A stretch of DNA of 64,000 nt, taken from Leptoclinus maculatus. Its lineage: Eukaryota > Chordata > Actinopteri > Perciformes > Stichaeidae. The DNA lies in contig JAVDOI010000013.1 in assembly GCA_032191485.1 (NCBI GenBank), positions 1,704,559 to 1,768,558 on the forward strand, read 5' to 3'. A model generated the notes under the pieces. That model made no database searches and was not told where the DNA came from. It worked only from the letters and a program-made list of their open reading frames with translations. Every line of letters begins with the position of its first letter. The stretch's first letter is position 1. Of the stretch, positions 46,121 through 57,905 are shown in pieces. Both the position numbers and the translations under genes were made by a program.

Positions 46121-48480
46121 TTGTAGGGAAATTAGCTAAAGCCTCATTTTCCCTTTGTGAGTAGGAATAGTTTCATGGAATGCATCCATATTCTAAGCCA
46201 ATACTTGACATTCATGTGTTAGATACCTCTGAATGAAGACAGATGTGTCTGTTTCAGTGTAGGTTAAACATTGTTATACAACTCAAACAACATGGCAGTG
46301 AACTTTACAGTGTGATTGTGAAAGTTTGTAAGAACACCATCAGCTGATTACTGCTCATAATCAGAGCATTGTAGATGTGAATGTACTCATTGCATTACTG
46401 ATCCATGACTTGTGGAAGAACTTGAAATACTAACATCCCAGTTCTCATCTTAATTACACTTCTGTGTGATTTCTATGTATCAGCCGACATGTTTTCAATT
46501 TGTGCCCGTGTTTGGCAGCAATGCTTCTTTTTTTTGTCACTTTCACACCAGATGTAAATACATGTCAGTCCTTCTCTGATGCCTGTTACATTTCTGCCTT
46601 TGCCATCATCAAGTTCTCAAGGGTTTGTTTTTAACTCCACGTTATAATGACACAAATACATTTTCACGAATAACTTCCCCAGACTGTGCATCATTATGAT
46701 GAACTGTGGTAACACAGCAGGCACAATATCACCACCAAATTGCCCTCGAGGATTGGATGTTCTGCAATATATCCTACAACGAAATGAAAGAAAAGGAGCC
46801 ATGTAACACAGACTTAAACCCATTGCCTAAAGAGTATCCTCACTAGGAATACCCCGGAGCCAAGAAAGCATCTGGTGGAGGAGTTAAATCCTTCCAGCAG
46901 GCACTGTCAGTGCATGTCCCAGTGGGCCATGTGGAAACCAGTGATAGACGTCCACACCTTTAAAGCACCTGGGTACGTTAATCACAGAGTCAACCCACAA
47001 GCCCCAAAACAAAAAAAATAGAAGCAACTTAGTGAGTAAAGTAAAAACGACTGGACTCCAGCGTTGTGTGATTTGAGATAACACGGCGTGCTCATGGAGA
47101 GTCACAGTGTTAGTACCAGCAGAGAAAAAAAGTGAATTATTCATGCTTCTACTAAATCAACGAGTTATGAAACAATATGTTGAGTCAATGCTATTGTTCT
47201 TTCTTTATTATACATTTACTTTAGTCAAAATTTCAGATTCAGTTCTTGATTAAAACGTTTTTTTCACACAACACCTTCACTGTGATACAGCACATTATAT
47301 ACTTAATTTATTCAAATTCATCTTCATTTTAAATGCAGACTCTGCCGGCTTGAATGCCTCTGAAAACACTGGAAGAGTAAAAGAGTGAAACCAGACAGAT
47401 GTCTCTTTTGTCGACATTTGTTTTAAAACTTTCTAAGCGATGGTCATAAATCTAAAAGCAGTGTAGAGGATTGAATATATTTTTACACCTGAGCAGTCAC
47501 TACAATGCTCTTTTTTTTCTTCTTCTCCTAGATAACAGCCATCTACCGCAGGTAACAATACACCGTACCATACACCCAAACCTGTCTCCAGCGTTGTCAG
47601 AGAAGCCCACTATTTGAGAACAGTGCTGTTCGATACGTCATGATTTGATTTCTCTGAGTACGGCAAGTTTCAAAGAGAAATACTGAGACGGAAAAGAATG
47701 TTGGCAGCCTGGAGCAGAGAAATGTGAAACCTCCTCCTTAATGGGGGAGGAAAGATCGACAGTTACTGTGTCACCACTTGTCAGAAAGAGGAGTGGAGAG
47801 ATACTGTGGAGCTTGAGTTGCTCTGAAAGTAGTTTTACATGGTACCTTCTGCTAGCTGTCGGAGGGATGCGCGGGGAAAGGGGGAGTTCAATAAAGGATG
47901 TAGACTGTTGGCCACAGCAGCTGATAAAGTGAGGAAACAGAGCTGCAGTGGGTGTCGGACCTAATTAATTATTTCTCAGCAGGACTTCTTTTTTTAACTA
48001 CAGTACAGATTATGGAGCGAGCTTTAGATCACATACTGTTGTTGACTGGGGACCGAGCATCTTGTCACAATTATGCATGATCCAAAGGTGTTAATTAAGG
48101 TATTTAAGTGAGCTAAATGCAACGGTAGTATCAGGACTAAGGTTAAGTGACCAATTCAAAGAATTGTTCATAAATTCAAAATATATTTGTCGATGTTATT
48201 CAGCCTTTCTTGCAAAGAACCGTCTCCGATGGTCCCGCAAATGTGGATATTGCAACTCTACATGGTGATTGTTTGCAGCATCCCCAAAGCAGCCAAAAGA
48301 GTAGTTATTACAGGTTTAACGTGTAGTATATTATTATGCTATTATTGCCTCACAATGGTACTGATATCACTACAAACCACAAACATCTGTAATACATTTA
48401 GTCAACTATGGATTTGATTGACACAGCAGCATATCTTTTAAATACACTTTACGGTAGACATTACTTGCACATCCAACGTT
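46121..48480. other. Unassigned noncoding DNA
   Basis: A+T-rich. A TAATTAATTATTT site (47962-47974) and 'gtgttaattaaggtattta' (48088-48106) are homeodomain-like. No exons or elements supported. Confidence 0.4.
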
Positions 48481-48549
48481 CTACTGGACTTCTATGACGA
48501 CGGCGATGATGTGGTTGCCCGGGGATTTGTGTGCAAAGTCACCATAAAA
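48481..48549 (-). CDS. Candidate terminal exon, unknown protein
   Basis: Read on the minus strand, a pyrimidine-rich acceptor (TTGTTTCTTCACAG, 48563-48550) is followed by 22 codons and a TAG: FYGDFAHKSPGNHIIAVVIE then VQ and stop. Phase 0 entry; third positions are rich in C and G in the second half. This is attractive as a last exon. However, no reliable upstream partner exists: the apparent 47-bp exon at 49033-48987 that would join in phase lies inside an inverted-repeat element (48942-49380). I do not recognise the family, and no poly-A signal was confirmed. It could be a relic of a repeat or a chance frame. Confidence 0.22.
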   Translation of the reverse strand, partial: FYGDFAHKSPGNHIIAVVIEVQ

Positions 48550-48941
48550 CTGTGAAGAAACAATGTCACAGCATGACAAGCTGTTCAAAATTCCAACATT
48601 GCCATTGCATCTGTCGCTAGGCTTCCTTTTGGATTGTGTTCAGATGTAGCACATGTAGCCTCACTGTATACGATTCCTACTGTGTGTATATATATATATG
48701 CTGAATGATGAGGTTCAAGTTCTGAAACATCCCCAAGCTTCACTCTCTTTTTAGCTTCTGGAAGTTTAGAAGGTGTTGTTAGTGTAAATACTTTAATGAG
48801 CAATGGTGGCCATGATGGAATCATCTGTTTTCTTATCGTGCTCGCTCTGGCAGAGGGCAAGGTCGTTAAGGAAGAAAAGAGATTTGGAGAGGTTGGACTA
48901 AAGGTCATTGCCATTGAAAATGCCTCGCTCGTATGCCCATA

Positions 48942-49380
48942 AAAGGAATACATCACACCCAAAATGATCATTTGTATATCAATGACTCACCCCTGTTACC
49001 TTGAAATTGTTAAGAATTTTCTTCCCTCCACTGTGAGCTATGGAATAATACAAAATAAAAACACTTCAGTATTAATAGGTAAGCTACTCGTCAGTGCACG
49101 TACTGCTCATGTGAAAGGGTTTTAGTGAAGATGCATGTGTTTGGGATGTAGTGAGGACACGACGATAAAAGAGACCCGGTTTATTCTGCAGCAGTTGTGT
49201 GATAGTTTGTAAAAGGATTTCTTAATGTAGCTTTGCTGTTGTTGAACACAGCCCCCATCTATTAATCTCCTCCGTCTTTGAACTCTTTGTTCACCGTGGA
49301 GGCACGCAAGAATTCAAGGTAACGCGGGGCGAGTCATTTATATATTCAAATGATCATTTTGTGGGTGAAGTATTCCTTTA
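48942..49380. mobile_element. Inverted-repeat (foldback) interspersed element
   Basis: The left arm (48942-49014) and the right arm (49309-49380) are inverted relatives of each other, roughly 80% identical over 65-70 bp: 'aaggaatacatcacaccca', 'aaaatgatcatttg', 'aatgactc' and 'gttaccttga' recur in reverse complement on the right. The centre includes 'cggtttattctgcagcagt' and 'tgttcaccgtggaggcacg', phrases I recall from a repeat common in percomorph fishes. No transposase. The target duplication is not clear. Confidence 0.65.
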
Positions 49381-50639
49381 AGTAATCGTAGGTTATCAAG
49401 CTTCCTTCTGTGGAAATGCTTGCGTCCTTCAGGCAAAATGTGCTTCTGTAGAGTGAGTTTATTTTGAAAATAATTGCTTGTAAAATAGGACCGACAGATG
49501 TGATTTGCACAGTCCAAATAGATTTTTCCACCTATGAACGTTGTGGAATGTTAAGAGACAAGAACAGATCTATATGTCTATCTCTGCAGAATTGTTTCTA
49601 TTCTTCGAAAGCCAGGTGGTGAAATAGGATATGCCCATTGCTTCTTTTAACTCCGTGCATGTCTTCCACAAAACACCACAGGAATAGGCCTCGCAATCCA
49701 TAATCATTTCATTTCATGTACTGCAACCTCTCCAAATTGTGCCTCATGGGAAAAACATGGAGCATAAAAAAAAGAAAGAATAAAACCAGGTTGGATACTA
49801 TACAATGTCAGAGGGGATTCCTGTCATTATGTCATTATGGATGTATAGTAACTGAATGCATTAGCCCCTCGTATCGCCATGTTTGTGTGGCGAGTGTTGG
49901 TTAATCAGCACATTGGTTGTGGAGAATTGCAGAATTAATTAGAAAATTAATAACCTGGTGAGGGAAAAAAAAGGTCTGTCGCATGTCAGTGTCAAGGTAC
50001 AGGTCTTTAACATAACTGCAGCATCGGCAAACAAAAGGAAACGGCTACGAGGCTGATGTCAAACCCACAGTGATGCACACGACTTCTGTAAAACAAATAA
50101 TTGTTTCGCTGGAAACGAAAAAATAAGATGAATGGTTGTATTTATAATAGCCACCCACAATATCTGCTGCACGCAGCCTGTCCATGTGAACAGTACAGTT
50201 CCCCACAAAGGGAAGTTACGCAACGCAAAATCCACTAGATGAATAATAACAAATAAAATGATATGTGGGTCACCCAATGCAGAAAAGGGAAGAAAGGGGA
50301 GAGCTCCAGTGTCCTCCATATTATTTATTCATACATGGACAAGCTAGGACACGAAGCAGACACAAACACGGCTCGTCCTGAGCGTGGCACAAGTCTGTTT
50401 CCTGACTCATTTAAGTGGGATAAGCATATTACAATTATTAGTCAACCCTCGAGCAACAGAGACACACGTCTTTTGTGGATTTATAAGAATGAGCAGAACT
50501 AAACTTAGTCAACCTGTTGAACTGTTAATCCATACTGTGTACATATGTTGACATTTCAGGTTCAACCTTGGCCTGGAGAAAAACTGAAATACACCAAAAC
50601 GTATTTAGTAAGAAAACACATCCCGGAGTCACTGGCTGT
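49381..50639. other. Unassigned noncoding DNA
   Basis: A+T-rich. No exon, tandem array or element ends seen until the hAT insertion at 50648. Confidence 0.4.
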
Positions 50640-50647
50640 GAGTCGAG
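50640..50647. repeat. Left target-site duplication of the hAT element
   Basis: GAGTCGAG, identical to 51664-51671. Confidence 0.95.
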
Positions 50648-50869
50648 CAGTGGCGGCTGGTGGAAAATGTTCTTGGTAGGGCTGTGCCACATCCAATCAA
50701 TTTCAGCAAACATCCCAGAATGATTTAATGCAAACAAATTAAGGTATCAAACGCGCATTACTACTTTGCAGTTAAATATTTAACATTTATTCCAACACGA
50801 AAAAAAGCAGTAAATAACACTTTCACAAACACGTCAGGACATCTTATTTTAGTCACCCTCACAGGGAGT

Positions 50870-51011
50870 TCAGTATAATATAATATATATAACATATAAT
50901 AATATTCTGTATAATATAATAATATATATATATATATCATATAATATTCTGTATAATATAATAATATATATATCATATAATATTCTGTATAATATAATAA
51001 TATATATGTCA
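50870..51011. repeat. A+T-rich tandem repeat within the hAT element
   Basis: Three to four diverged copies of a unit based on 'attctgtataatataataat', separated by TA tracts of variable length. Confidence 0.85.
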
Positions 51012-51274
51012 TATTCTGTCCCCGTTGTTTTAAAAAGATAAATAAGTTATTATCATGACGTCATCCAGCTAGTCAAACCTGTCTGGTGTACAGCTAGTAG
51101 AGAAGCTGTACTGCTTCTCTTTCCTGCTAGTCTGCTGTCTGATTGTGAGGTCAGGCTGATCTGGGATCAGCTCTTTCAGTAGTTTCTCCTCTCAGTTCTC
51201 CTCTCAAACGGGTCTTGGAGGAGTAGTGCTCGCGCTGGCGCTCTCCTGTAGAGACTTCTCCTGACGAGAACGCG

Positions 51275-51308
51275 CAGCTTGGGGCAGGAAAAAAACTGCC
51301 CCAAGCTG
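51275..51308. repeat. Perfect hairpin inside the hAT element
   Basis: CAGCTTGGGGCAG and its exact complement flank an 8-base GAAAAAAA loop. Mid-element hairpins are common in non-autonomous transposons; a role is not known. Confidence 0.9.
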
Positions 51309-51559
51309 AATCTATTTGAGGACGCTGATTGGCTGAATTGTATGTCACTCATTTATATCTTTACTCAGCATTGGCTAAACTGCTTTATAGACCCGCCTCT
51401 TTGGGGCAGTTTTTCCAGCGCCCCAGCAGCTGAGACGTGCACACACAGAGAGGAAGAGCAGACAGGCAGAGAGGACAAGCAGATATCATATTTTACACAT
51501 ATTACTGGGTGATTCCATGTTTCAAAAACACAAATATTGACAATTTGTATATTTTATTT

Positions 51560-51610
51560 ATATTTTTATTTTTATTTTTATTTTTATTTTTATTTTTATT
51601 TTTATTTTTT
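51560..51610. repeat. ATTTTT hexanucleotide repeat
   Basis: Eight or nine tandem units near the right end of the hAT element. Confidence 0.95.
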
Positions 51611-51663
51611 GTAGCTCTAGGGGGGGCGGCGCCCTAGCGCCCTCTATGGACCAGCCGCCACTG

Positions 51664-51671
51664 GAGTCGAG
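51664..51671. repeat. Right target-site duplication of the hAT element
   Basis: GAGTCGAG, identical to 50640-50647. Confidence 0.95.
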
Positions 51672-52969
51672 AATGATTGCGTTTCCTTTGGGCACTTTCC
51701 AGGAAGAGTAGACTGTTGTTCATGCAAATCCCCACATTCGGACACAGCAGTTGTTAAATACCGTTGCTGCTGTCAATGCCCACTCAGCTGGCTGATTTTA
51801 CAGCATGTTGAATGACAAGTGATTTGCATTTTTTAGCGTTTTTAACAAAAACAAGGAAACGACCGAGGGTAAAGATTGAGGAGTAAAAGCTGTGGTCAAG
51901 GTTTGGTTAGAGTTAGGCAACAAAAACAATTGGATAAGGTAAGAGAAAGATTGTGTTCAAGGTTAATCGCTAACATTAATTGCAGGTCTGTGACGGGAGA
52001 CAATTCCGCTCGACCTTCATTAAAGTCTGATTCGTTACACGCCAATCAACCGCCCGTCTACACGCTTGATGTCTGCCTTTTTTTCCTGAAACACGCCCTG
52101 TGTTGGTGATGAAAGTTCGCCAAGTCCAGAGCTTATCCAGGACTGTGGTCTGCCTTCTCCCCTCATCCGGGTGTCAGTCCTTTGCTCGATGGGCTTCACC
52201 ATGTGCTCTGGGCTTTTTACAGCCTGTCTTCCCGTTTGGACACTCAGGGTACCTCCCCTGTAGAGAGCGGATGCCTGAGAACCATCTCAACTGGTTCCTT
52301 CAAAGCGAAAAGCGATTAGGAATTGATTCAGCTCCGTCATTGCCTAAGTAGCTCTAATATTGATTTGTTACATACTAGGTACATATTACAGTAAAACAAA
52401 GCATTTGGGCTTTACAGGCTCCATGGTGGCATTGTTTAGGTAGCATTACAATATGCATGCTCCCTTGCTCTAGTGTTAGACACACTTTGTGAAAAAAAAA
52501 TCACATAGTAGATAATATAATAAAACCAATGTTTTCAAAATGACCTAAAATAGTAATTATAGATGCCCCAGTTGCCGATCACAGATGAGTCCTTTGTTCT
52601 TTTGTTTTGCAGCTGGAATACAAGGCCCCAGACTAACTCTTTTCAACATGATCATTTCAACCTTCCTGAAGTCAGTGTAAACCGTTACTTCTAAATGTTA
52701 TCCTTTGATCTTGTTATTGTCGTCTACAGAGGGTATTTGCATGAAGACATTATGCAATTGTGACATTGCTGTGATTAATTAAGAAATACCCCTGGTAATG
52801 ATGTATTCAAATCTGCTTAGAGCTAGTGTTAAGAAGTTAGGTCATGATTCCATCTCTTATGTATGGCTTTCATTACTGCGAACACATCTCATCAACAAAC
52901 TGTGTTCAGTCAAGTTTCTTGCCAAAAAATAACATTTTCAAGTTTATATTTTCAAGAATCAGTGTGCGG
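51672..52969. other. Unassigned noncoding DNA
   Basis: Contains some G+C-balanced sequence (52100-52330) crossed by an 83-codon frame without a domain. No clear poly-A signal for the minus-strand candidate gene was found here. Confidence 0.35.
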
Positions 52970-53433
52970 TCAAAAGGAATGTGGTGTAACAGAGTTGGAA
53001 ACAGTGAGGAGGAATACATTACTAGAGGGTTGTGTAGAGGCTAGTCTCAGTCTTGACCAGTTGAATCGCTTCTTTTCCGGCCCTTTGAAAGCAGTAATTA
53101 GGACTCCAACAATGAGATTGGAGAGAACGGTCAGGAGGAGATTTGCCACAAAAGCCGTCTTCCAAGTTGAAAACAACATCCGTGGTGGGAGGTGTGATGT
53201 CGTGACGAAGCACATTGGAAGGGAATTTTCGTTGGACACATTTATTTTATTTTTCTGCCATTGGTCCCCGGAGATCCACTGCCTGACAAACAGAACAATA
53301 CAATTATGAAAGAGGTCAAAGAGGCAATAAAGAAGTGGAGGTGGACTCACCAGACGGTGTGACTGAAGGAGGGCTGGCGTCCGATAGCAATCGCCAGTTC
53401 CCTCACAGCTATATAGGATACAACCGCCTCCAT
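52970..53433 (-). CDS. Candidate two-exon small membrane protein, unknown
   Basis: Model on the minus strand: exon 1 from ATG at 53433 to 53351 (83 bp), intron 53350-53283 (68 bp), exon 2 from 53282 to a TGA ending at 52970 (313 bp). The intron has a consensus GTGAGT donor and a strong acceptor with a long pyrimidine tract (TTGTTCTGTTTGTCAG). Joining restores a single 131-codon frame, with an in-frame stop 9 bp above the ATG. The protein starts MEAVVSYIAVRELAIAIGRQ; a possible N-glycosylation site (NVS) is at residues 42-44. A hydrophobic segment at about 70-93 (TAFVANLLLTVLSNLIVGVL and on) is followed by KGPEKKR, fitting an outside N-terminus and a cytoplasmic tail. No family is recognised. 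The opposite strand is also open here, and no promoter or poly-A site is proven, so chance remains possible. Exon 2 could use an earlier donor (GTAATG near 53011). Confidence 0.36.
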
Positions 53434-56180
53434 AGTTCACTCCATGCATGACGCACAATAACAACTATTCCTTCACACACTGTAGACTCTTCCTAATCAT
53501 TGTTCTGTTACGCCTATACATATCTCCTTGGTGAAGAAATAAAGGATATGCCTTCGTAGCTTCATCAGGAACATTGATCCATCACCAGAAAGAGATAAAG
53601 GTTGAGGAGATTATTTGGAGATGGGGATTATTACCATACCTTATGTTGTGCCTGCATCAGTCCGGAGACTAAGGAGGGAAAGTCATTTCCTGTAATTATT
53701 CGCGTGACCTACTCAAGGAGCCCCATTGGCTGGCTTACTGCCCCCACATGACGCTGCTGCAGCGTGTGCCGTGCATGATCAAATACACCCAACTAAGAGA
53801 TGATGAAATTCATTGCCAGACATTTTTTTATAATTCATTTGAATGAGATGACACAAGTGCGACCCAGTAACCCTTGACATCCCAGATTGCTATTGACATA
53901 ACCCCGACTGTTTCTCCCACTTCACTTTGGTCCGGTTCAAATTAAACTGCAGAAATATCATTTACATGCAAGACACTTAATACGTTTCAGGAAAATACTC
54001 CTGACTTTGGTGCAAACAATCATGAAGTTCATTCTCAGTGTGTTTCTGTTGCTGCAGTATGGAACACATTTGTTTTCCAACATAAACTTTCAGGATGACC
54101 TTGTGTACAAAATCAGATTTGAGAATTTAAAAGGGAGCCATTCATGACAATGGTTGGCTTACAGAAAGGCATCCATTCATCCATTTTCTACCACTTATCC
54201 GGGGTCGGGCCGCGGTGGCAGCAGGAGGAAAGGCTGCAGTGAACTAGTAGAATGGAAGCTTTATCATTGGTTGTCACAGTTTCAATGACGACATTATTAC
54301 GGGACATATTTCTAGTAATAACTATGTGATCGCAGCGAGTTATGTTAGCTAAAACTATTGATTTTTGCTCACTGTTAAGAGAAAGATGTGACAGAAAAAT
54401 GCATTAAAATACAGAGATACTACGCAAAGTCAGCATAATTATTTCTCCAGTAATACATGAATAATTTCCCCAGCTGAGCGCTGCACTACACAATTCTGGT
54501 AAAATGCCCACGAGGAGGGAGTGTACTGTGACATTTTTATGATAGTGGATATTTAGTCAATAAAAGCAGATGTGCCGCCCGCTGAGCACTTCCATAAGAA
54601 CGTGTTCACGGACTGAGTGAAGTGTCACCACTTTGGATGGGACAGGAGGCTCCTCTGGGCTTTCCTTGTGAAACCATCATCTAACACTTCTTCCCACACA
54701 CCACCTCGCTCCACACCACTGTCACTGTACATTAGTGGGGATTTGTGCCCACCAGTGATGGAAGTTTCCTCCCAAGTAGCATGTGACAGATCAATTGCCG
54801 GGAGTTATGCGATACAGTTATTTGTTAGTTGTATTGCCCCACAAACACAAACGCACACGACTTGACTGAAACGTCTTCATGAATTCGGTCAGTTGAACAT
54901 GAGGTAATTGTTATTGATATGAGAAAGTAGAAAAGGCTGTTCTTTTTTGTCTACAGCTAACCTTGGATGAAAAATAAAATGCAATATAGATAACGTTGCT
55001 AACTAGACAGCAAAGTAGCGAGTAGCTACACAGTTCAAAATGCACTGATGCATGTGACTATCAATTATTAGAAACCTGCAGGCACCCGGACAAATGATAT
55101 TGCTAAAAAAAGAAAGAACAATACAGCAGTGTCTGTGAAGTCAGAGAAGAATAATGTTCTTGATGCTAAACGAGACATGCTATTCATCAAAATGGAGCAA
55201 ATTTAATTTACCCTTTTTTTTTTTTCTTTCTCAGAGCCCAGGTGCATTATGGAACTATGAAAAAACAAAGAAGTAAAAGCAAAGATCCTCCGAATAAGAT
55301 TTGATTAAGTAGTTGGATACAGGTTCAGTCCATGTAACAGCGAACATGTGTCCATTAACACTCATGTAAACCGTCAGTCTGAGTAACAGCTCGAGCTGCA
55401 CTGAAGCTGTGAAATGTATGTAAATGAAACTAAGTCATTAAGGAGCAGACTCTACCCTCTAACTCTGCCAACCAGGTGAGTAATTATGGAGAATTACTTT
55501 CAGGTCTTCTGATTGGAAGGCCATTGATGTTGACGTTGACACATTGGATGAAGATGAGAAAGGCTTGATTCTTGAATCAGACATTTAAGTGCTGTTCCAT
55601 TCTGGTGGATCTCAGAGTCTGCCTGTGAACGGTCTGGTGTTTACATGCTCTACAGTTTGGAAGCAGAGAGAATGGGTCTGACATTCACGGTATAATAACA
55701 CAGCACCATTGGCAATCTTCTAGAAACAATGGAGCGCTATCAAACACTTGGCACTGTTATTAATTCACTGATGTGCTTTCTACTGAAACAACGGTTTTGT
55801 TAAAGTGTCCCTGCAGTTATTCAATGGGAGAAATCGAGGTTCCATCAAAAAGCAACAAAACAAGCAAATGTCACTTAATGATACGTTTCTACTTGTTTGC
55901 ATGATGGTATATCAATGTTACCTGCATTTTAGAAAAGCACATTTCATTTGCCCACCGCTGTCAGAGATGAAGCCAAGACAAAAAACCAGAGCGGCACACG
56001 TTGAGCTGGATATTTCAGTCACGGAATACTGACTCAAACCGGACGGATTTCCTTTGAGTTCAGGTTGTTTTAGCAAAGCGGACGACTGACATCTTCTCAC
56101 CATGTGATCAAACCAGAAGACACTTGGCTCAGACGGTCCAGAGGCAGGTGGTCTTTGTGTAGACATTTGCATATGATCGT
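53434..56180. other. Unassigned noncoding DNA
   Basis: Mostly A+T-rich, with one LINE-tail fragment (54171-54239). A consensus-like donor 'accag|gtgagtaa' at about 55475 has no convincing exon upstream. A T run lies at 55216-55225. Confidence 0.4.
54171..54239 (+). mobile_element. RTE-type LINE tail fragment
   Basis: 'catccattcatccattttc', 'taccacttatccggggtcg' and 'ggccgcggtggcagcagga' match the terminal region of the same retrotransposon group as 20838-21117 and 21819-21887. Very short relic. Confidence 0.6.
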
Positions 56181-56189
56181 GCTAACGTC

Positions 56190-56530
56190 GTACGCGTCGG
56201 AGATCAAAGTTGATGTTTGTATTTTCTATTTGCGTGGTTTGGAAAGTGCATCAGAAATCTCCAATGCAAATAGTTTTCTTTGTCACGTAATACTAATAAT
56301 AATAAGGGATCTTCATGTTGCCTCTAAAAGCAGCAACAGGAGACGGCGTTCGAGTGTTTTCATTGCTCAGCTAATGCGGTCTTGTCATTGCCACACAGAG
56401 AGCTATCTCAACATCCCATCAGCAGCTGCAGTTGCGATGCGAGCGCGGCAAGCAGTGGGTAGACATCCGCACTTGAGCGATCCTTCGGGAAGGCAAGGGA
56501 AATCAGAGAGCTAATCAGCGGCAGCTAGGA
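56190..56530. promoter_or_regulatory. Possible conserved noncoding element
   Basis: Holds 'tctccaatgcaaatagttt' (a perfect ATGCAAAT octamer), 'ttttcattgctcagctaat' and 'agagagctaatcagcggca'. A 136-codon frame covers it but lacks codon bias and any domain. Confidence 0.38.
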
Positions 56531-57018
56531 CTGTGGAGGTGAACGCAAGTGCAACAGGAAAGTGATGCTGATGGGAGCTGACACTGGAAATTGGGAGAGG
56601 ATCAGGAGACACCCTTACTTAAGGAAGCTGTTTCCTCAGCCTGGAAAACTTTGATTTAATGTAATGGTGTCCTCATCAGGAGGGTGAGAGAGAGAGAGAG
56701 AGAGGGAAGAAAAACATGTGAATGTGGATATTGTTTGCCTGGAAGACCTGTGAAATTAAACTGAGAAGATTGGAATTTTTTCTGGGTAAAAAGTGGAGAA
56801 CTTCGGCTCTGAAAACACGTTTCTGTATTTCCCGAAACAGTCGGGTACAATGCTTGTTCTTGTTCTCTGATGTTTGCACAGAGTTGTTTGGGCTTGCGTA
56901 ACAACAGTGTTATTAATGTCCCAGGGGCGTAGATAGCAGGTAAATTAATACTAATTCTATGCAGAGATGTACAAATTAGCCTGCTTTTTTTTTTCCCAGT
57001 GGCTTGTTAGTGAGGAAC

Positions 57019-57019
<1 letters not shown>

Positions 57020-57050
<31 letters not shown>
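57020..57050. repeat. CA microsatellite
   Basis: About 15 uninterrupted units, followed by a short TA stretch. Confidence 0.95.
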
Positions 57051-57057
<7 letters not shown>

Positions 57058-57173
57058 TCAGAGACACATACTAGCATCCATCCTGTACACATATGGGTAT
57101 AAGCAAACATGACAAACCTCCCCTCCCCCAGTCATACATACAACAAGCCAACATGTGCACACATGAACAAATA

Positions 57174-57174
<1 letters not shown>

Positions 57175-57211
<37 letters not shown>
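57175..57211. repeat. CA microsatellite
   Basis: About 18 uninterrupted units. Confidence 0.95.
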
Positions 57212-57213
<2 letters not shown>

Positions 57214-57239
57214 CTTCTTAATCTCCCAGCACCACAAAC

Positions 57240-57430
57240 ACAACGAGGGAGTGAATTATGAAGTGTGAGGACTTGGCTTGGTATCAGAGGGAGGCTACCT
57301 CGCCGCTTGTTCGGCTGTTAATTAGTTTGGCCTGTTTGCATTTTTATTTATGGGGTGCAGGGAATTTGAGCTGATAATCTATTCACACTGATATTGGGAG
57401 ATAAAACTTGAGCTCGCACGAGGCTGGCCG
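57240..57430. promoter_or_regulatory. Possible conserved noncoding element
   Basis: 'ttcggctgttaattagttt' (TTAATTAG homeodomain core) and 'gcatttttatttatggggt' sit in a repeat-free block just upstream of the candidate promoter region. Inference. Confidence 0.35.
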
Positions 57431-57629
57431 GTGAGAAAAAAGGGGGGGCGCTTTTCTTAAATTATTCACCGACAGCGCAGCTCTGAGTGGCATCCCGTGC
57501 ATTTCAAAGTCACTTCAACCGGCCGTTTATCCGCTCGAGGTGCATGTCGGGGACGGATATCAGTGGCTAATAACGTATCGCTCCCCATCCCTCTCCGTCT
57601 CAAACCTCAGCATCAAACACCTTCATGGT

Positions 57630-57905
57630 ATACCCCCCCCCCCCTCCCCCTCCTCCGCACTCTATTCCCTTCATCTGAATGAAAATGCCATCTCGCCCTC
57701 AAAAGGCACACACTGTATGGAGACGTATCGACATGCATCCGACATGGAGCACGTAATGAGAGGCGATGACAGAGTGCCTGGACTGCGGGTGCACCTGCCA
57801 CATACTGCCGGCCAAGTCAGCGGGACGATACGCGAAGATGAAGATGAACTGAGCAGCAAAAAAAGAAGCTGCACCCCCCCTCCCTCCCTCCCTCCCTCCC
57901 TTCCT
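57630..57905. repeat. C run and CTCC repeat
   Basis: A C-rich run (about 57630-57655) and a CTCC tetranucleotide tract (57873-57903). Between them lies G+C-balanced unique sequence with overlapping frames on both strands, none convincing. Confidence 0.85.

Larger units (their letters stand above)
50648..51663. mobile_element. Complete non-autonomous hAT element (1016 bp)
   Basis: Ends CAGTGGCGGCTGGT (50648-50661) and ACCAGCCGCCACTG (51650-51663) are perfect 14-bp inverted repeats beginning CAGTG, flanked by the perfect 8-bp duplication GAGTCGAG. Eight-base duplications with CAG-type ends are the hallmark of the hAT superfamily. The interior has no transposase frame. It holds an A+T-rich tandem region (50870-51011), a 13-bp perfect hairpin (51275-51287 with 51296-51308) and an ATTTTT repeat (51560-51610). 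Intact duplications indicate a young insertion. Confidence 0.95.

Noticed and set aside
48987..49033. A 47-bp minus-strand exon with good acceptor and GTGAGT donor
   Set aside because: It lies in one arm of an inverted interspersed element, and its relative occurs in the other arm, so the splice-like signals come from the repeat.
52863..53309. A 148-codon plus-strand frame over the minus-strand gene candidate
   Set aside because: It has no splice signals, domain or coding bias better than the minus-strand model, and probably is the shadow of it, or both are chance.
55430..55475. An exon ending at the GTGAGT site near 55475
   Set aside because: Upstream frames are short and interrupted, and there is no matching acceptor.
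56104..56514. A 136-codon plus-strand frame
   Set aside because: It overlaps a motif-rich noncoding block, shows no coding bias and no recognisable domain.
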